A program made the translations under genes and the position numbers. This document shows, one piece after another, positions 24,303 through 35,099 of a stretch of 64,000 nt of DNA; the first letter of the stretch is position 1; each line of letters starts with the position of its first letter. The stretch is from positions 36,902,902-36,966,901 of the forward strand of contig CM059037.1 of assembly GCA_030279155.1 (NCBI GenBank), written 5' to 3'. The notes beneath the pieces are model-generated. The model was not told the DNA's origin. It saw only the letters and a program-made list of their open reading frames with translations, and ran no database searches. The DNA comes from Forsythia viridissima. Lineage: Eukaryota > Streptophyta > Magnoliopsida > Lamiales > Oleaceae.

Positions 24303-25130
24303 ATCAGAGCATTAGGTCATTGAGAATGTTGGCGCACAGAGAAGATATGTCTATCAAATATGACGTGGAAAAATTTGACAGAAAAGTCAATTTTGACTTG
24401 TGACAAGTACGAGTCAAAGATGTTTTGATTCAATCTGGACTGCACAAGGCTTTGAAAGGGAAACCAGCCCCTATTTCTGACAAAGATACTGAAAAATTCA
24501 GTATAAGCGATGAGGTTTGGGAAGATTTGGATTTGAAAGCTACAAGTACGATACGTCTATGTTTAGCTAAAAATGTTCTTGCAAATATTCATTGAATATC
24601 TGCTGCAAAGGAACTTTAGAAAAAATTTGAACAATTGTATCAAACAAAGAGTCTTTCAATCAGTTGTATTTGAAGTAACAGTTTCATTCTTTGCGAATGA
24701 ATACATGTACAAAAATTTCAAACCACATGAGTGTTATCAATGGATCGTTTCTAAACTAGAGGCTGTTGGAGTTAAAATTGATGATGAGGACAAAGTGTTA
24801 AGATTTATCTGGTCTCTTCTATCCTCCTATGAACACATCAAACCAATTTTGATGTATAGGAAAGAAACTGTAAGTTTTGAATAAGTTACAAGTAAATTAA
24901 TTTATGAAGAAAGAATGTTGAGTGGTAGAAGTTATTTCATCTGAAAATTCGTTACTTGTTGCTGAAAAATGAAAGAAGAATAACTCCATGAAAAAGAAAG
25001 CATTTTGTTGGAATTGTGGACAACCTGATCACGTGAGGAAAAATTGTCCAAAGGCGGAGCAGGCTCGACTAATTGCTCGATATCAGATACGGACAATATG
25101 TCTCTCTTTATGGGAGACGATGATGTGACT
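24303..25130 (+). pseudogene. Degenerate copia gag with CCHC zinc knuckle
   Basis: Recognisable pieces in order: EKFD.K.NFDL, VKDVLIQSGLHKALKGKP, EVWEDLDLKA, STIRLCLAKNVLAN, then in another frame KLEAVGVKIDDEDKVLRFIW (about 24759-24818). Near 25000-25056 is the zinc knuckle CWNCGQPDHVRKNC (C-x2-C-x4-H-x4-C). Several stops and frame changes prevent a full product. Downstream of the knuckle the copia pol region is absent. Confidence 0.8.
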
Positions 25131-25517
25131 TGAGTAAATATTTACATTCTCGTGGCCTGCGCTAGTTGCTATGGTAGATGATGTGTTACTACTAGCAGGT
25201 CTACATGTTTGCATATGGGCATTGGTTTGATATTAATGCAAGATGTGTGGTGGAATTGATGTCGATGGCTGATGAACTTCTGAGTAAGTCAACCAAGAGA
25301 GTTGCACCATAATATTTCAACAAATTTATTCGACATGAGCCGATAAAATTTTTAGAATTTATTAATTATAAGTGATTATACTTATATGGTGGAGTATGTT
25401 AATTCTCTGTTTTGAGAATTAAGATTATCAAAGTTTACAGGATTTTTTTAAGTATCGCGATAAAGAGCTGCAGAAGAGATAATTGAGTTTTGACTCGTTT
25501 TTCGTCAAGGTGGAGAT

Positions 25518-26114
25518 TGTTAAGATATTTTCTCAAAACTTGTCAAAATTAAAAGATACACCAATTATTGAAAAGGAAAAGATATTATATTATATTATAT
25601 TATATTATATTTAGTGACTAAAATTGAACAAGTTTTCAAATTTTGGACACATTGGTAATCAAAATTTGGAAGACATCTAGGTCGAATAGAATTGAACAAG
25701 TTTTCAAATCTTGGACACTTTGATAGTCGAAACTTGGAAGACATCTAGGTCGACTAGAATTTAGGTCACGCGTTAGTTATAAATTGACATAATTTATTCT
25801 CTTTTGCATATGTGACTTGAGGGTTTTCTGAGAAAAAAATTGTAAGTCTAGCATCTTAGTTGTTTTTCTTGTTCTCTTTGTTGGTTGTATAAAAAGTATA
25901 AATTGATAAGTGCAGTAAAAGTTAGGATATTAATTTTCTTGAAATACTTGGGATTTGGGTGAAGGAAATCTATATGATTATATCGATTTTTTATATAGTG
26001 AAAGCTTTGACAGTACATAAACTTTTCTTTATCTTTTATATTTTTTCTGTTTCGTTATATTTTTCTGAACAAAGATATTGTGGGAAATAAATGAATTGAT
26101 CTCAATTCCCAACA
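25518..26114 (+). repeat. 3' LTR of the copia relic
   Basis: Starts TGTTAAGATATTTTCTC and ends CTCAATTCCCAACA. It contains a duplicated segment near 25690 (GAATTGAACAAGTTTTCAAA) relative to the 5' LTR and an expanded (TATTA)n run near 25584. Confidence 0.85.
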
Positions 26115-26137
26115 AAGTGTAAGGTATATATTAGAGG

Positions 26138-26799
26138 TAGAGGTGTCAAGATGGGTCGGCCGGCCGAACCCGCATCGGCCCACCCACCTCGACCCGGAAC
26201 CGCGAGCTGGCCCGTGAACTGGACGGGCTGTTCACGGGCCGAGGAGGCCAAACCGCGGGCCGTTCACGGGCCAAAGATGTCGAACTGCGGGCCGGCCCGT
26301 GAACCGCTTTGATTTTTCTTTAAAAAAAAGAGTAGAAAATTCAAACTTTCATATATTTAAAATGTTATTTAAAAAAAATAAAAAAAACAAATGGCAGAGA
26401 GCCGTTTAAAGTGAAAGATGTGACAGATGCGTGATGTTTTAGTCTTTAAATATATAAATTGAAAATAGAAATTGAATTAAAAAATTAAAAAATGTGAATT
26501 TATAATTGTTATTTATTTTTTATTTAGTAATTTAACACATTTTTTGCTATATATGTAAATATTTTTTTTTGAATTACAATAAATAACTAAATTTTTTTAG
26601 TAATTTCAAAAAAAATTAATTTTTTATTCATACGGATCGAATCGCGGCCCACATAGACTCGACCCGGATGGGCTGACAAGTGGGCCAGGCTCATATTCAA
26701 TTTTTGTGGGTTGGGTTGACTCGGCTCGCAATCTGTCGTGGCGCGGGCTTTTTCTAATGCAGGCCGACCCGGCCCGTTTGACTCGGATTGACACCTCTA
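26138..26799. mobile_element. hAT-type non-autonomous element with GC-rich ends
   Basis: Terminal inverted repeats TAGAGGTGTCAA/TTGACACCTCTA are flanked by an exact 8-bp target duplication ATTAGAGG (26130-26137 and 26800-26807). The outer 150 bases at each end are rich in GGCCCG/CGGGCC words, and the centre is AT-rich and non-coding. A second copy lies at 36845-37463. Confidence 0.88.
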
Positions 26800-27428
26800 A
26801 TTAGAGGAAGTAGATGATGAATTTGGAGAAAGAAAAAGGAAAACTTTTTAAGGAATTTTGGGGCAGACTTTGAAGGGAAATGAGAGTCGAGAATTGTGAG
26901 GATGAAAGGGTAAATGGCTGGTTTCTAGAGGGGAGAAAAAGGAGACGAAATCTAAAATCTGGGGCAGTTTATGAAGTGTGGTATAGACTGAAATTGAGGG
27001 GGAAGGTGCATGGTTTGTGGACTCCTGCTGGTCGAGAATTGTAGAAGGGAAGATGAGAGTTTTTGCTGGATTATCAGTGCTGATGTTTGGGGAAGAAAGT
27101 GGCTGAAGATTGTGAAGAGAGAACACAGCAAAATACTTACTGCTGGGCCAAAAATTGTAGGGGAATTGGGGAGCTTTTCCTTAAGTTATATACTTATTTT
27201 TTGGGGGGACAAGCGCACACTGCAGGGCCCGAAATTCTGGACAAAAGAGGGGGGGAAATGATGAAGGAAAATGGTGTTAGTTTGCTAAAAGGTGAAAGGA
27301 AAACACAAGGTTAAACTGCTACTGTTGGAGCCGAAATTGAAGAGTGCAAAGGAGAAAATGTTGGAATCTTTTTGTGACTGAATGGAGGGGAGTTGGGGGT
27401 TTAAGGTGTCGAAAATGAGGATAAATAT

Positions 27429-27477
27429 GGGGGTGGGGGTGGGGGTGGGGGTGGGGGTGGGGAGGGGGGGTGGGGGT
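27429..27477 (+). repeat. (GGGGGT)n minisatellite
   Basis: Six to seven GGGGGT-like units with one A interruption. Strong G-quadruplex potential on the plus strand; on the minus strand it reads as a Pro-Thr repeat by chance. Confidence 0.9.
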
Positions 27478-28029
27478 TTGATGGCAGAAAAATGGAGAAG
27501 TTGTGGGGGCAGTTTTTGGGCTTCATGGGAGTGAGTTAGTTGGCTAGTTGGCAAATCATGGATTGGCAGTTTTCTTGTGAAAGTGGGGACTGTTTGGCAG
27601 GGAAGGAATGAGAAAAATATTCACTGAAAAATGGCTTCAAGGGGTGGTTTTTCTGGCATGTTGGGGTCGGGTTTCGGGCAATTAGGTGGCCACCCCAGGT
27701 TATTGTCCACATTTAGGGGCCTAAATCAACCGTGTATTGGGCTAATTACGGGTGAGACTTTTGGGCTAAATAGGAGACCGTTCTTGGATTTAAAAAGGAG
27801 ATAATTAGGTTTAATAATGTTTTATGTTTACATTTTGACAAATAAGTTAATAATATATTTTTTGAAAAAATCAGGTTTTTTTAATTAATAAATTAAAATC
27901 TAAATAATTAATTAATTATTTTAATTAATTATAAAATAAAATAATATCAACATTTGTATTTATCTTTCATAATAATTAGGAATTGATATTCGGTTGTTGA
28001 GAAAAATTGATTTTAGAATTTAAAACTCC

Positions 28030-28130
28030 TCTCATAGTCAAACTCTAATCACATAACAAAGAGACACATTTCCATCGTCATCTCATAGCCAAACTCTAAT
28101 CACATAACAAATTGACCCATCTTCATCGTC
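28030..28130. repeat. Two-copy 51-bp tandem repeat
   Basis: TCTCATAG(T/C)CAAACTCTAATC followed by ACATAACAAA starts at 28030 and again at 28081, each unit ending in CATCGTC. Non-coding. Confidence 0.7.
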
Positions 28131-29075
28131 CTCCGCGCTGGCGAGTTCCGTTCATCATTCGCTTGGAGGGTTTCTTCATCATCCGCGCGGGTGAGTTTCA
28201 AAATCGAAACATACCTGTGAAATTCTTTCAAATTTAGGCTTGAACGGTCACATATTGGAATCCAGTAACAACATTCAATCCTTTTTTTTTAATCACATGT
28301 GATAAATATAAAGCTTCGAAAAGTGGTCACAATATGTGTAATTCAAATATGTTTAACATAATCATTTTTTTTTTTTTTTGCTTATGTAAACATACTAAAT
28401 ATTATTTTGTCAGCACATTTTTTTTCATATAACCAAAATAGTATTCATTAAATATTTAATTATATAAGCAATCATCAAATACTTAATATGAAAGTAAAGT
28501 CACAGTCACAGGTTTTTGGTCGCACAATTCATAATCAATTATTAAATCACACAGCAGGTCACAAACTATCACAATAACAGCAGTCATCATATTCTTAACA
28601 TGAAAATCAAAGTCACAGCCACGTGTAACAACAATCACAAATTATAAAAAGATAACCAGAGACAAAAATACACCAGATTACCACGTTACAAACTATCAAC
28701 CGAACATCATTATTCAAATACTTCACATGAAATTAAAGTCACAGCTACATGTAATGGGTCACAAAATTAATCATCATTTTACTAAACCATAACAACAGGT
28801 CACAATGGTTAGAAACCATTACAAGATAGTTTTTGACAAGCATACACCACATTATCATGTCACAAACTATCACCACACAATCAGTCACATACTAATACCA
28901 CATAATCATAATTAGACGAACTATTACCAGATAACTATATATAATTAAATTATAAAAATGAGAAATCAAAACAAATAGGAATATAAAATATTGCATTATC
29001 TCATTCTCATACCCGAATTTGTTTCATTCTTACGCAGATAGACATCAGATAGCAGCAATATCCATTCAAAGACGC

Positions 29076-29170
29076 GAGTCACAATGTGGCAATTTTGAGT
29101 CACAATGTGACAGTTTTGAGTCACAGTGTTGCAGTTTCGAGTCACAGTGACTTTATTGAGTCACAGACGT
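29076..29170. repeat. 21-bp tandem array (GAGTCACA-type)
   Basis: Units begin at 29076, 29097, 29118, 29139 (shortened) and 29158, with consensus GAGTCACARTGTGRCAGTTTT. Loose GTCACAAACTATCAC words over the preceding 600 bases suggest an older, eroded array. Confidence 0.75.
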
Positions 29171-31182
29171 AACAAATTTTTTTTTCTCTCTCTACGAACA
29201 AGAATTTTTTAATTGTGAAAGATGATAGTAATTAATCCTAAATATTTTGGTTAGAATTTGATGAGAGATAATATAAATATATACTTATATCACATGTTTA
29301 TCTTAAATCATATTCAAATGTCAGTTACAAAATCTTATCATTATCCAAACAATATTGTTTTAATTATTATTGATAAATAATATGTTGAAGATAAATAAAA
29401 CACTTGATTTTTACAATTTTTTGATAGTTTTGTCATTTATCAAAATACAAAGTTAAACATTGGTATGTATCAATTTTTCTCTTTAAAAAGGGATGATTAA
29501 TGGACTGACATTCGCTGGAATAAATATTTAATGTTTGCTTGATTTTTAATTTAAAGGGTTAGCATTTAAATATTCAAGATATTAACTCATGAAAATTTAT
29601 TCAATTTATAAAAATTAACGATGTCGGTGATAAATAATATTTCATATTCGTCTAATAAAGTTTAAGACTTTAAAGCAAACACGAGCAACATTTAACGTGA
29701 CTAAAATATTTTAAATCGTACTAGAAAGTTCGTACCGACGCCAAAAATTAAAATTTTATTTCCAATAAATCAAATGACAAAAAATTTCCCGATCCCTACA
29801 CCGGATGTGATTAAATTAATTCTTATTCAATTTAATACAACGAGCCAAACTTGCCCTTAATGTTTCAAGTCAAAATTGAAATGAAAACAATTTAAGATGG
29901 ATAAAGAATTTAAAAACTCTTATCTATCTTTAAATACAAATTTGTATAAAAAAAATAAAAAATAAATTCCAACACCCCATTTTTCATGATGTGTTGAAAT
30001 CTGAATTAATGTATTTTAGTTAGTGAAGTTAATATCAATAATATCTACATTACGGAATAAGTCGTCGATGAAATTTAAAGAATAATATATGCTAGGGGGG
30101 AATTAATAGCATATTTTATTGTGTTTGAAATTAAGTCCAACTTATTTTAAGTTATTTCTTTTGTCAATATGATTTTTGAAAGTTATGTTTTTTACTAATA
30201 AAAATTACCTTTATAAGAATAAATATGAACTTACTTTCTTGAAAAGGAAAACATGCTCTAAGATTGATTGTGTTACGACGATTCACACTCATATACAATA
30301 TACACCAAGTATCAATCAACAGGAAAAATAACAACCACTATTGCTCTATATCAACTGACAAAGTGGCCAAAAATGAAGTTTACAATAAATAATTCGTCAA
30401 TGAAACAGATCCACTCATGCTCTCACTCCTTTTACAAGATTACACAAAAGATCCCTAACCACAACAGATCAACAACCTTAGACCTACAATAATCATTTCT
30501 ATACTTCTTCACTACTCGTACAGGCTTGACGGAGTTAAGTTGTCTGGAGGAATTTATTTGAGCTTTAAGCTAACTCGTTTTGAAGCGACTATTCCCCAGA
30601 TACACACGTCGTGTTATTTCACAATTGAATCAAATTTTAAAAGACTTGCTCCGCCCTTACCACTACAACAAATACATCATTTACACCTACTTGCTTACCG
30701 AACCGTGGCAACAAAATTTCCATAACCTAACAGAGAACCAAATGTTCACTTCTAAAGAAAGAAGAAGAACATAAGAATCACGCGTAGAGAGAGTTGAATC
30801 TGAGAAGTTGGGCCCGCAAACACACCTCAACCCTAATCTGAGATAGGAGCCTTTATATACGACCCATCAACAACTGAGATTAAGTGTAGCAATTCAACGG
30901 CTGAAACAACTCCAGCCACCTAATCAAAAACGCACTTTTAATAATGAACTAAAGGAGTGCTTCCAACATTCGAGGGCCAGCAAGACGGTCAACAAAGGAA
31001 TTTGGGCCTGAAAGCTTTTGGGTCCAAACATCATATGTAGATTTCAATGTTTAAAAACAATTTTGGTCTTGTGTTACCCAAACTTCTGGAAAAGTAAAAC
31101 ATGGTCTAATTTTAAGGACATCTCATGAAACTTGACTTATTATGAGTTCATGTTCTACTATACATCTCTATGCAGTTTATTG

Positions 31183-32057
31183 CAGTGTTCTAAAAGGCCC
31201 GCTTAGGCCTCGTCTAAACTCAATGCATATGCAAAACGCATCGCATTGAGGGTATGCGCATTAAAATGCGGTCAACTCTTTTTGTTGACCGCCTAGACAC
31301 GAATAGACGAGAATATGCGAGAATAAACATGATTAAGCGAGAATAAACGCGAATAATCACGCATAACACGCATTAGAGGAAGCAAGCTTCTTTTTAAATT
31401 TATTTTCAGATTGGACCAAAATAAATATTTTTTAAATCTACAAGAGATACTATAAATGCTCAAGATAAAATAAGAGAAAACGACGAAAATGATTTTGTAT
31501 CGGATGGCACGGAAGATGAGTTAGATAAAGAAGAAGAGCTTGACTTAAAATCCGATAAAGAGTTACACAAAATTTAAGCTATGTTGGTATGTAATAAAAT
31601 TGTAGAAAATTATTGAGTAATTTGTGCTTATGATTGTGGTAGTTAAAATTTACTAACTTTTGAAAACTATTATGTTGGGCTTTTATTTTGTAATCTAATT
31701 GTAGACTATGATATTAAAATTAGTCCTGTAATTTTAATTTTGAACCACGTTGAATGTGATATGTTCAACCATGATATGTGTCTTAATATAAATATAATTT
31801 TTCTTCATTGTTACAGCGTGCATCTAATTTTAAAAACTAATGTATTTTTTATGTGTTTTTTGAAAACTAGGCTTGTAATTTTATAATCTGAATCAGTATA
31901 TTCTATGCTATGTTATTAAAATTTAAAATTTGAGCATTCAAAAAAAAAATTCGAAAACGCATTTTGACGCCTAGGCTTCGCATAGGCGCGCTTAGGCCTA
32001 TAATTCTTGATGCTTTACCTCGCTGCGTCATCACGCATTACGCATTTTAGAACCTTG
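31183..32057 (+). mobile_element. hAT element, deletion derivative (875 bp)
   Basis: Ends CAGTGTTCTAAAA and TTTTAGAACCTTG are inverted repeats, with an exact 8-bp target duplication GTTTATTG (31175-31182 and 32058-32065). GC-richer subterminal blocks contain GCTTAGGCC and GCGCATT words on both sides. An open acidic stretch at 31446-31577 (43 codons, Asp/Glu-rich, ending TAA) sits where an autonomous hAT would encode its transposase C-terminus. The rest of the transposase is gone. A 134-bp relative lies at 51929-52062. Confidence 0.85.
31446..31577 (+). pseudogene. Acidic C-terminal remnant, probably of a hAT transposase
   Basis: Open for 43 codons to a TAA, reading DKIRENDENDFVSDG and then DELDKEEELDLKSDKE. 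It is preceded by a TTATTTTCAG acceptor-like sequence at about 31401-31410. Acidic tails after the hAT dimerisation domain are common, so this looks like the last exon of a lost transposase. Direct homology is not provable by eye. Confidence 0.45.
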
Positions 32058-32065
32058 GTTTATTG

Positions 32066-33283
32066 TAACTAAGATTCTTTATACAAGCTTTGAATTGAAA
32101 AGTTTGATCAACAATATGATATGTTAATCACATTTTTAGCAAGTAATTAGAGGATATGAACTTTAATAAAAACTTCAACAACAAAAGTGCATTATAATTT
32201 CTAAAAATTGATCTAAATTGTTTTCTCGTGTTAATTGCATTTACAAATTGTAACAAATCGACTAAAATCCAAGTCTATTAACTTTACTACTACAACATTA
32301 TCATATACTTTTTTGTACGTTAAAAGTTAAGTTCAACGTATTAAACATATAGTTGATATTTATACAACAAAATGTTCTTAAAGAATACAATTTTTTTTAA
32401 AAAAATAACTGACTTCTCTTACTCTTATGAGGTAATTAATTGGGTATTGTTGTCTTAAGTGATTAATTAATATATAATTAACAGAAAATAAATAGAGTTA
32501 GAAATGGCTTGTCTTAGAGAGTCGCGAAAGTCGCTGTCCTAAAGTCGTGTGGCATTCTCTTCGTGCGGGTATTGTCAGCACTGCATGACTTCAAGATAAA
32601 ATTCTTTTAGCTCACAGCCTATTCTATGGGCACGACCAAATGGAGATAAGAACGATCATTTTTAACTATTTGCCAAAACAAGAAAATAAGTATAGTGTAT
32701 AGTGTATTTTTTTAATCTCGTTGTCTTGTAAATTGTAATATATCTAAAACATGAAACTACACTCCCTTTTATAATAGAAAATTCAACTCCTACTTTTATG
32801 AAAATTTATGTCATTCAAATTAGTTTTAGTCATAAAATTAAGGAGTTTTGAATTTGCTTAAAATTAAAAATTAAAACTAAAAATTAAATTAAATTTATAT
32901 GAAAGTTTAAATCTTTATTTTTTAGGTTACAACAGGTACATCATACATGTGACAAAATGGAATAAAAGATTTGCAATAATTAAATTTAAAAATATATTTT
33001 AAAAATATATTCCCTCCCAAAAATCATCATGTGTTTCAGTTAATGATCATATAGCTACGGAGGAAGCAAATGAGAAGAAAAATCTTAACATGATCCGCGC
33101 ATGCCACACAAATTACACTCAGCAAGACATTTTCGGATATGAAGATTAGACAATTCAATAGACAAAATTTTAATTTTTTTTTTTTTAATAGTCGAACAAG
33201 AAATTGAAAACAGATATTAATTGAGTCCTCGTGTGAAGGCTTAAAATAAGATCATAAAGTATTTCTAAACCTCGACATTCATG
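32066..33283. other. AT-rich intergenic stretch
   Basis: No feature recognised apart from a slightly GC-richer patch at about 32510-32660 with a short open segment (DKILLAHSLFYGHDQ) that I cannot place. Confidence 0.4.
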
Positions 33284-33451
33284 TACGAGGGTTCAATTTG
33301 TTCGAACACACTTTGTGCTGGAGAAGAAATATCATTTTTGCCATGTTCACAAGCTTATCATTCCAAATGTATTATCGATTGGCTACTCAAGGACCATCTA
33401 TACCCATTGTGTCACACACCTATGCCCTGTCGATTTTATCCTTGGGATTAG
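33284..33451 (+). pseudogene. Decayed RING-H2 fragment, paralogue of the 39.0-kb gene
   Basis: Fifty-five codons plus TAG align without gaps to the RING region of the minus-strand gene at 39038-39754. Shared blocks are CAGEEIS.LPC (CCGEEISVLPC in the gene), AYHSKCII.WLL and PLC.T.MP. Three of eight zinc ligands are lost: first Cys to Gly, first His to Gln (SQAYH instead of LHAYH), and seventh ligand Cys to Tyr. No upstream part of the gene is recognisable. A segmental or retro-copy that has died. Confidence 0.8.
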
Positions 33452-34456
33452 CTTTTGAAAACTAAGTTTTGATTTTGATTTTTAGTTTGAAATAATTTTG
33501 GACGTGTGGATTGGTGAGCTCATACGGTTAGAGCTCTGATATATTTTGAGCTTGTGACGTCTTTTAGATTTTGTTATATATTTCATAAATTTAATTCAGT
33601 TTTAGAAACTGTGGCTTAAGGGTGTGATGGGTTAATGTATTGTGTTAAATATGTATATTAGACTATTAGAGGGTAAGGCTCATTATGTCGCTATTTTCGT
33701 CTCTTTTTTTTTTCTCATATTGTTGAACTCCTCTTAATTTTATTTTATTTTATTTTTTTTGGCAAACACCGCACATGATTCATCCTCGATTCATCCCTGA
33801 GATAGATTTCGATGTTACATTGGTATAAAATTGTCCCAACACAATTCAATTGGCAAAAATTTGTGGATACAAAATATAAATTGTGCAATAGGGTGTATTA
33901 TGTAAATAGAATAAAATAAATTTAAAAAATTATTTTGTAATTTGAATTTTTTGCTTTATTTCTTGATCGAAATTGAGCTTCCTATGTAGATACAAGTGCA
34001 GATATTTATACAATGCAAAATGGAACTTAACCTTAAATAATATTTTTTTTAATTAATTTTATTACTATGATATACTTAACTATCATTAAAAATTAATCAT
34101 AATAAGATGGAATACATATTTTTTATAACAACATTTTAGTAACACTAGTTGAAAGTAAATATGCGTTGCACGTTATTTTGAATTTTTTTTTTTTGAAGTC
34201 TTGTAAAAATGTTATTTTAAAATTTTGAGTCAATACTAATAAATGATTATATTGCTTATATAAATTGTTTGTGAAAAATAATCATTTTATTAGATGAGAA
34301 CTTTTTGTATACAATATTATTTAGGAGAAATTATCTAGTCATCCATAGGTGATTTGTTCCAAATTAGGTTAAAAAACTTTTCAAAATTGGAATTAAGTCA
34401 TACTCTTCAACAATATTTCATATTAATCTCAAAATAATCCTTGTGATCCATATTTG

Positions 34457-35097
34457 CCACACTTCTCGGCACTACTCCCACAATCTCTTCAAGCATCACC
34501 TCTACCATCATCAGTAGGTTCCTCTCCCAAAGAATCTCTTGCTCCTCATAAGACACCGCATCCTCCCCATACAGCTGTTGCTCCCTCTCCTCTCCTACCA
34601 GCAATAGTTGATGAGGACTAACTATATTACAGTGCTTCAAGTTAGCAAGAGGCTCGTATTTGTGATTATGAAATTATGTACAGACTAAGATTTGGTAGAC
34701 ACATAAAAGTCAATATTTGTTTTTGTTTTTGTTTTTTTCAAGTATCTTTAGTTCTAATCACTTAACATCATGATACTATAAATCTGCTCTTCATCTCAAG
34801 ATCTGTTAATCATGACAAATATGTCATATGCCTGGGATGGTCAACTCTTTCTACTTTTCTATATCTCTAGATTCATCGTTCCTAAGGTCCCATTATTTTA
34901 CCCCACTAGTTGGAAGTGCTTCGACAATAAATTTCATTTACTCACCGGAGCAAGGAGACATAGGCACTTCAAGGTCATGGTATGAACTATCCGAGGCAAC
35001 AAATAATTTTTCAGCAAATAATCTTCTGAGAGAAGATGGGTTTGGTTGTGTTTATAAAATAATTCTGGCAGATGGAAGAAAAGTTGATGTTAAATAA
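34457..35097 (+). pseudogene. Fragment of a PERK-type receptor-like kinase
   Basis: Two pieces lie in order. At 34457-34621 a Pro/Ser/His-rich open segment (SSPKESLAPHKTPHPPHTA) resembles the extracellular domain of proline-rich PERK kinases and ends in a stop. At about 34907-35091, YSPEQGDIGTSRSWYELSEA, TNNFSANNLLREDGFGCVYK and LADGRKVDVK match the juxtamembrane region and kinase subdomains I-II. The Gly loop is damaged (RED-GFG instead of GEGGFG) and translation stops straight after the ATP-anchoring Lys. Transmembrane segment and the rest of the kinase are missing. Not functional. Confidence 0.75.
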
Positions 35098-35099
35098 TA

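Larger units (their letters stand above)
23701..26114 (+). mobile_element. Internally deleted Ty1/copia LTR retrotransposon relic
   Basis: Two LTRs (23701-24297 and 25518-26114, each 597 bases, TG...CA ends) flank 1220 bases. Directly after the 5' LTR, TGGTATCAGAGC (24299-24310) is the standard primer-binding site for initiator tRNA-Met. The purine-rich AAGGTGGAGAT lies before the 3' LTR. Flanking AGGTG and AAGTG are a decayed 5-bp target duplication. The interior holds only a broken gag; protease, integrase and RT/RNase H are missing. The LTRs differ at many sites, so the insertion is old. Confidence 0.85.
26808..31182. other. Intergenic region with simple and tandem repeats
   Basis: From 26808 to about 27800 the plus strand is purine-rich (G+A) with no gene I can recognise; the ORFs there are low-complexity. 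Further on are a GGGGGT array, a two-copy 51-bp repeat (28030-28130), a 28.5-29.2 kb stretch rich in GTCACA words ending in a 21-bp tandem array, and AT-rich sequence to the next hAT element. Confidence 0.5.

Noticed and set aside
27285..27554. Minus-strand ORF with Pro-Thr repeats
   Set aside because: Produced by the GGGGGT minisatellite; no homology, no splice or promoter context.
32510..32660. Possible exon with DKILLAHSLFYGHDQ
   Set aside because: Short, with no flanking exon and no recognised family; not enough to call.
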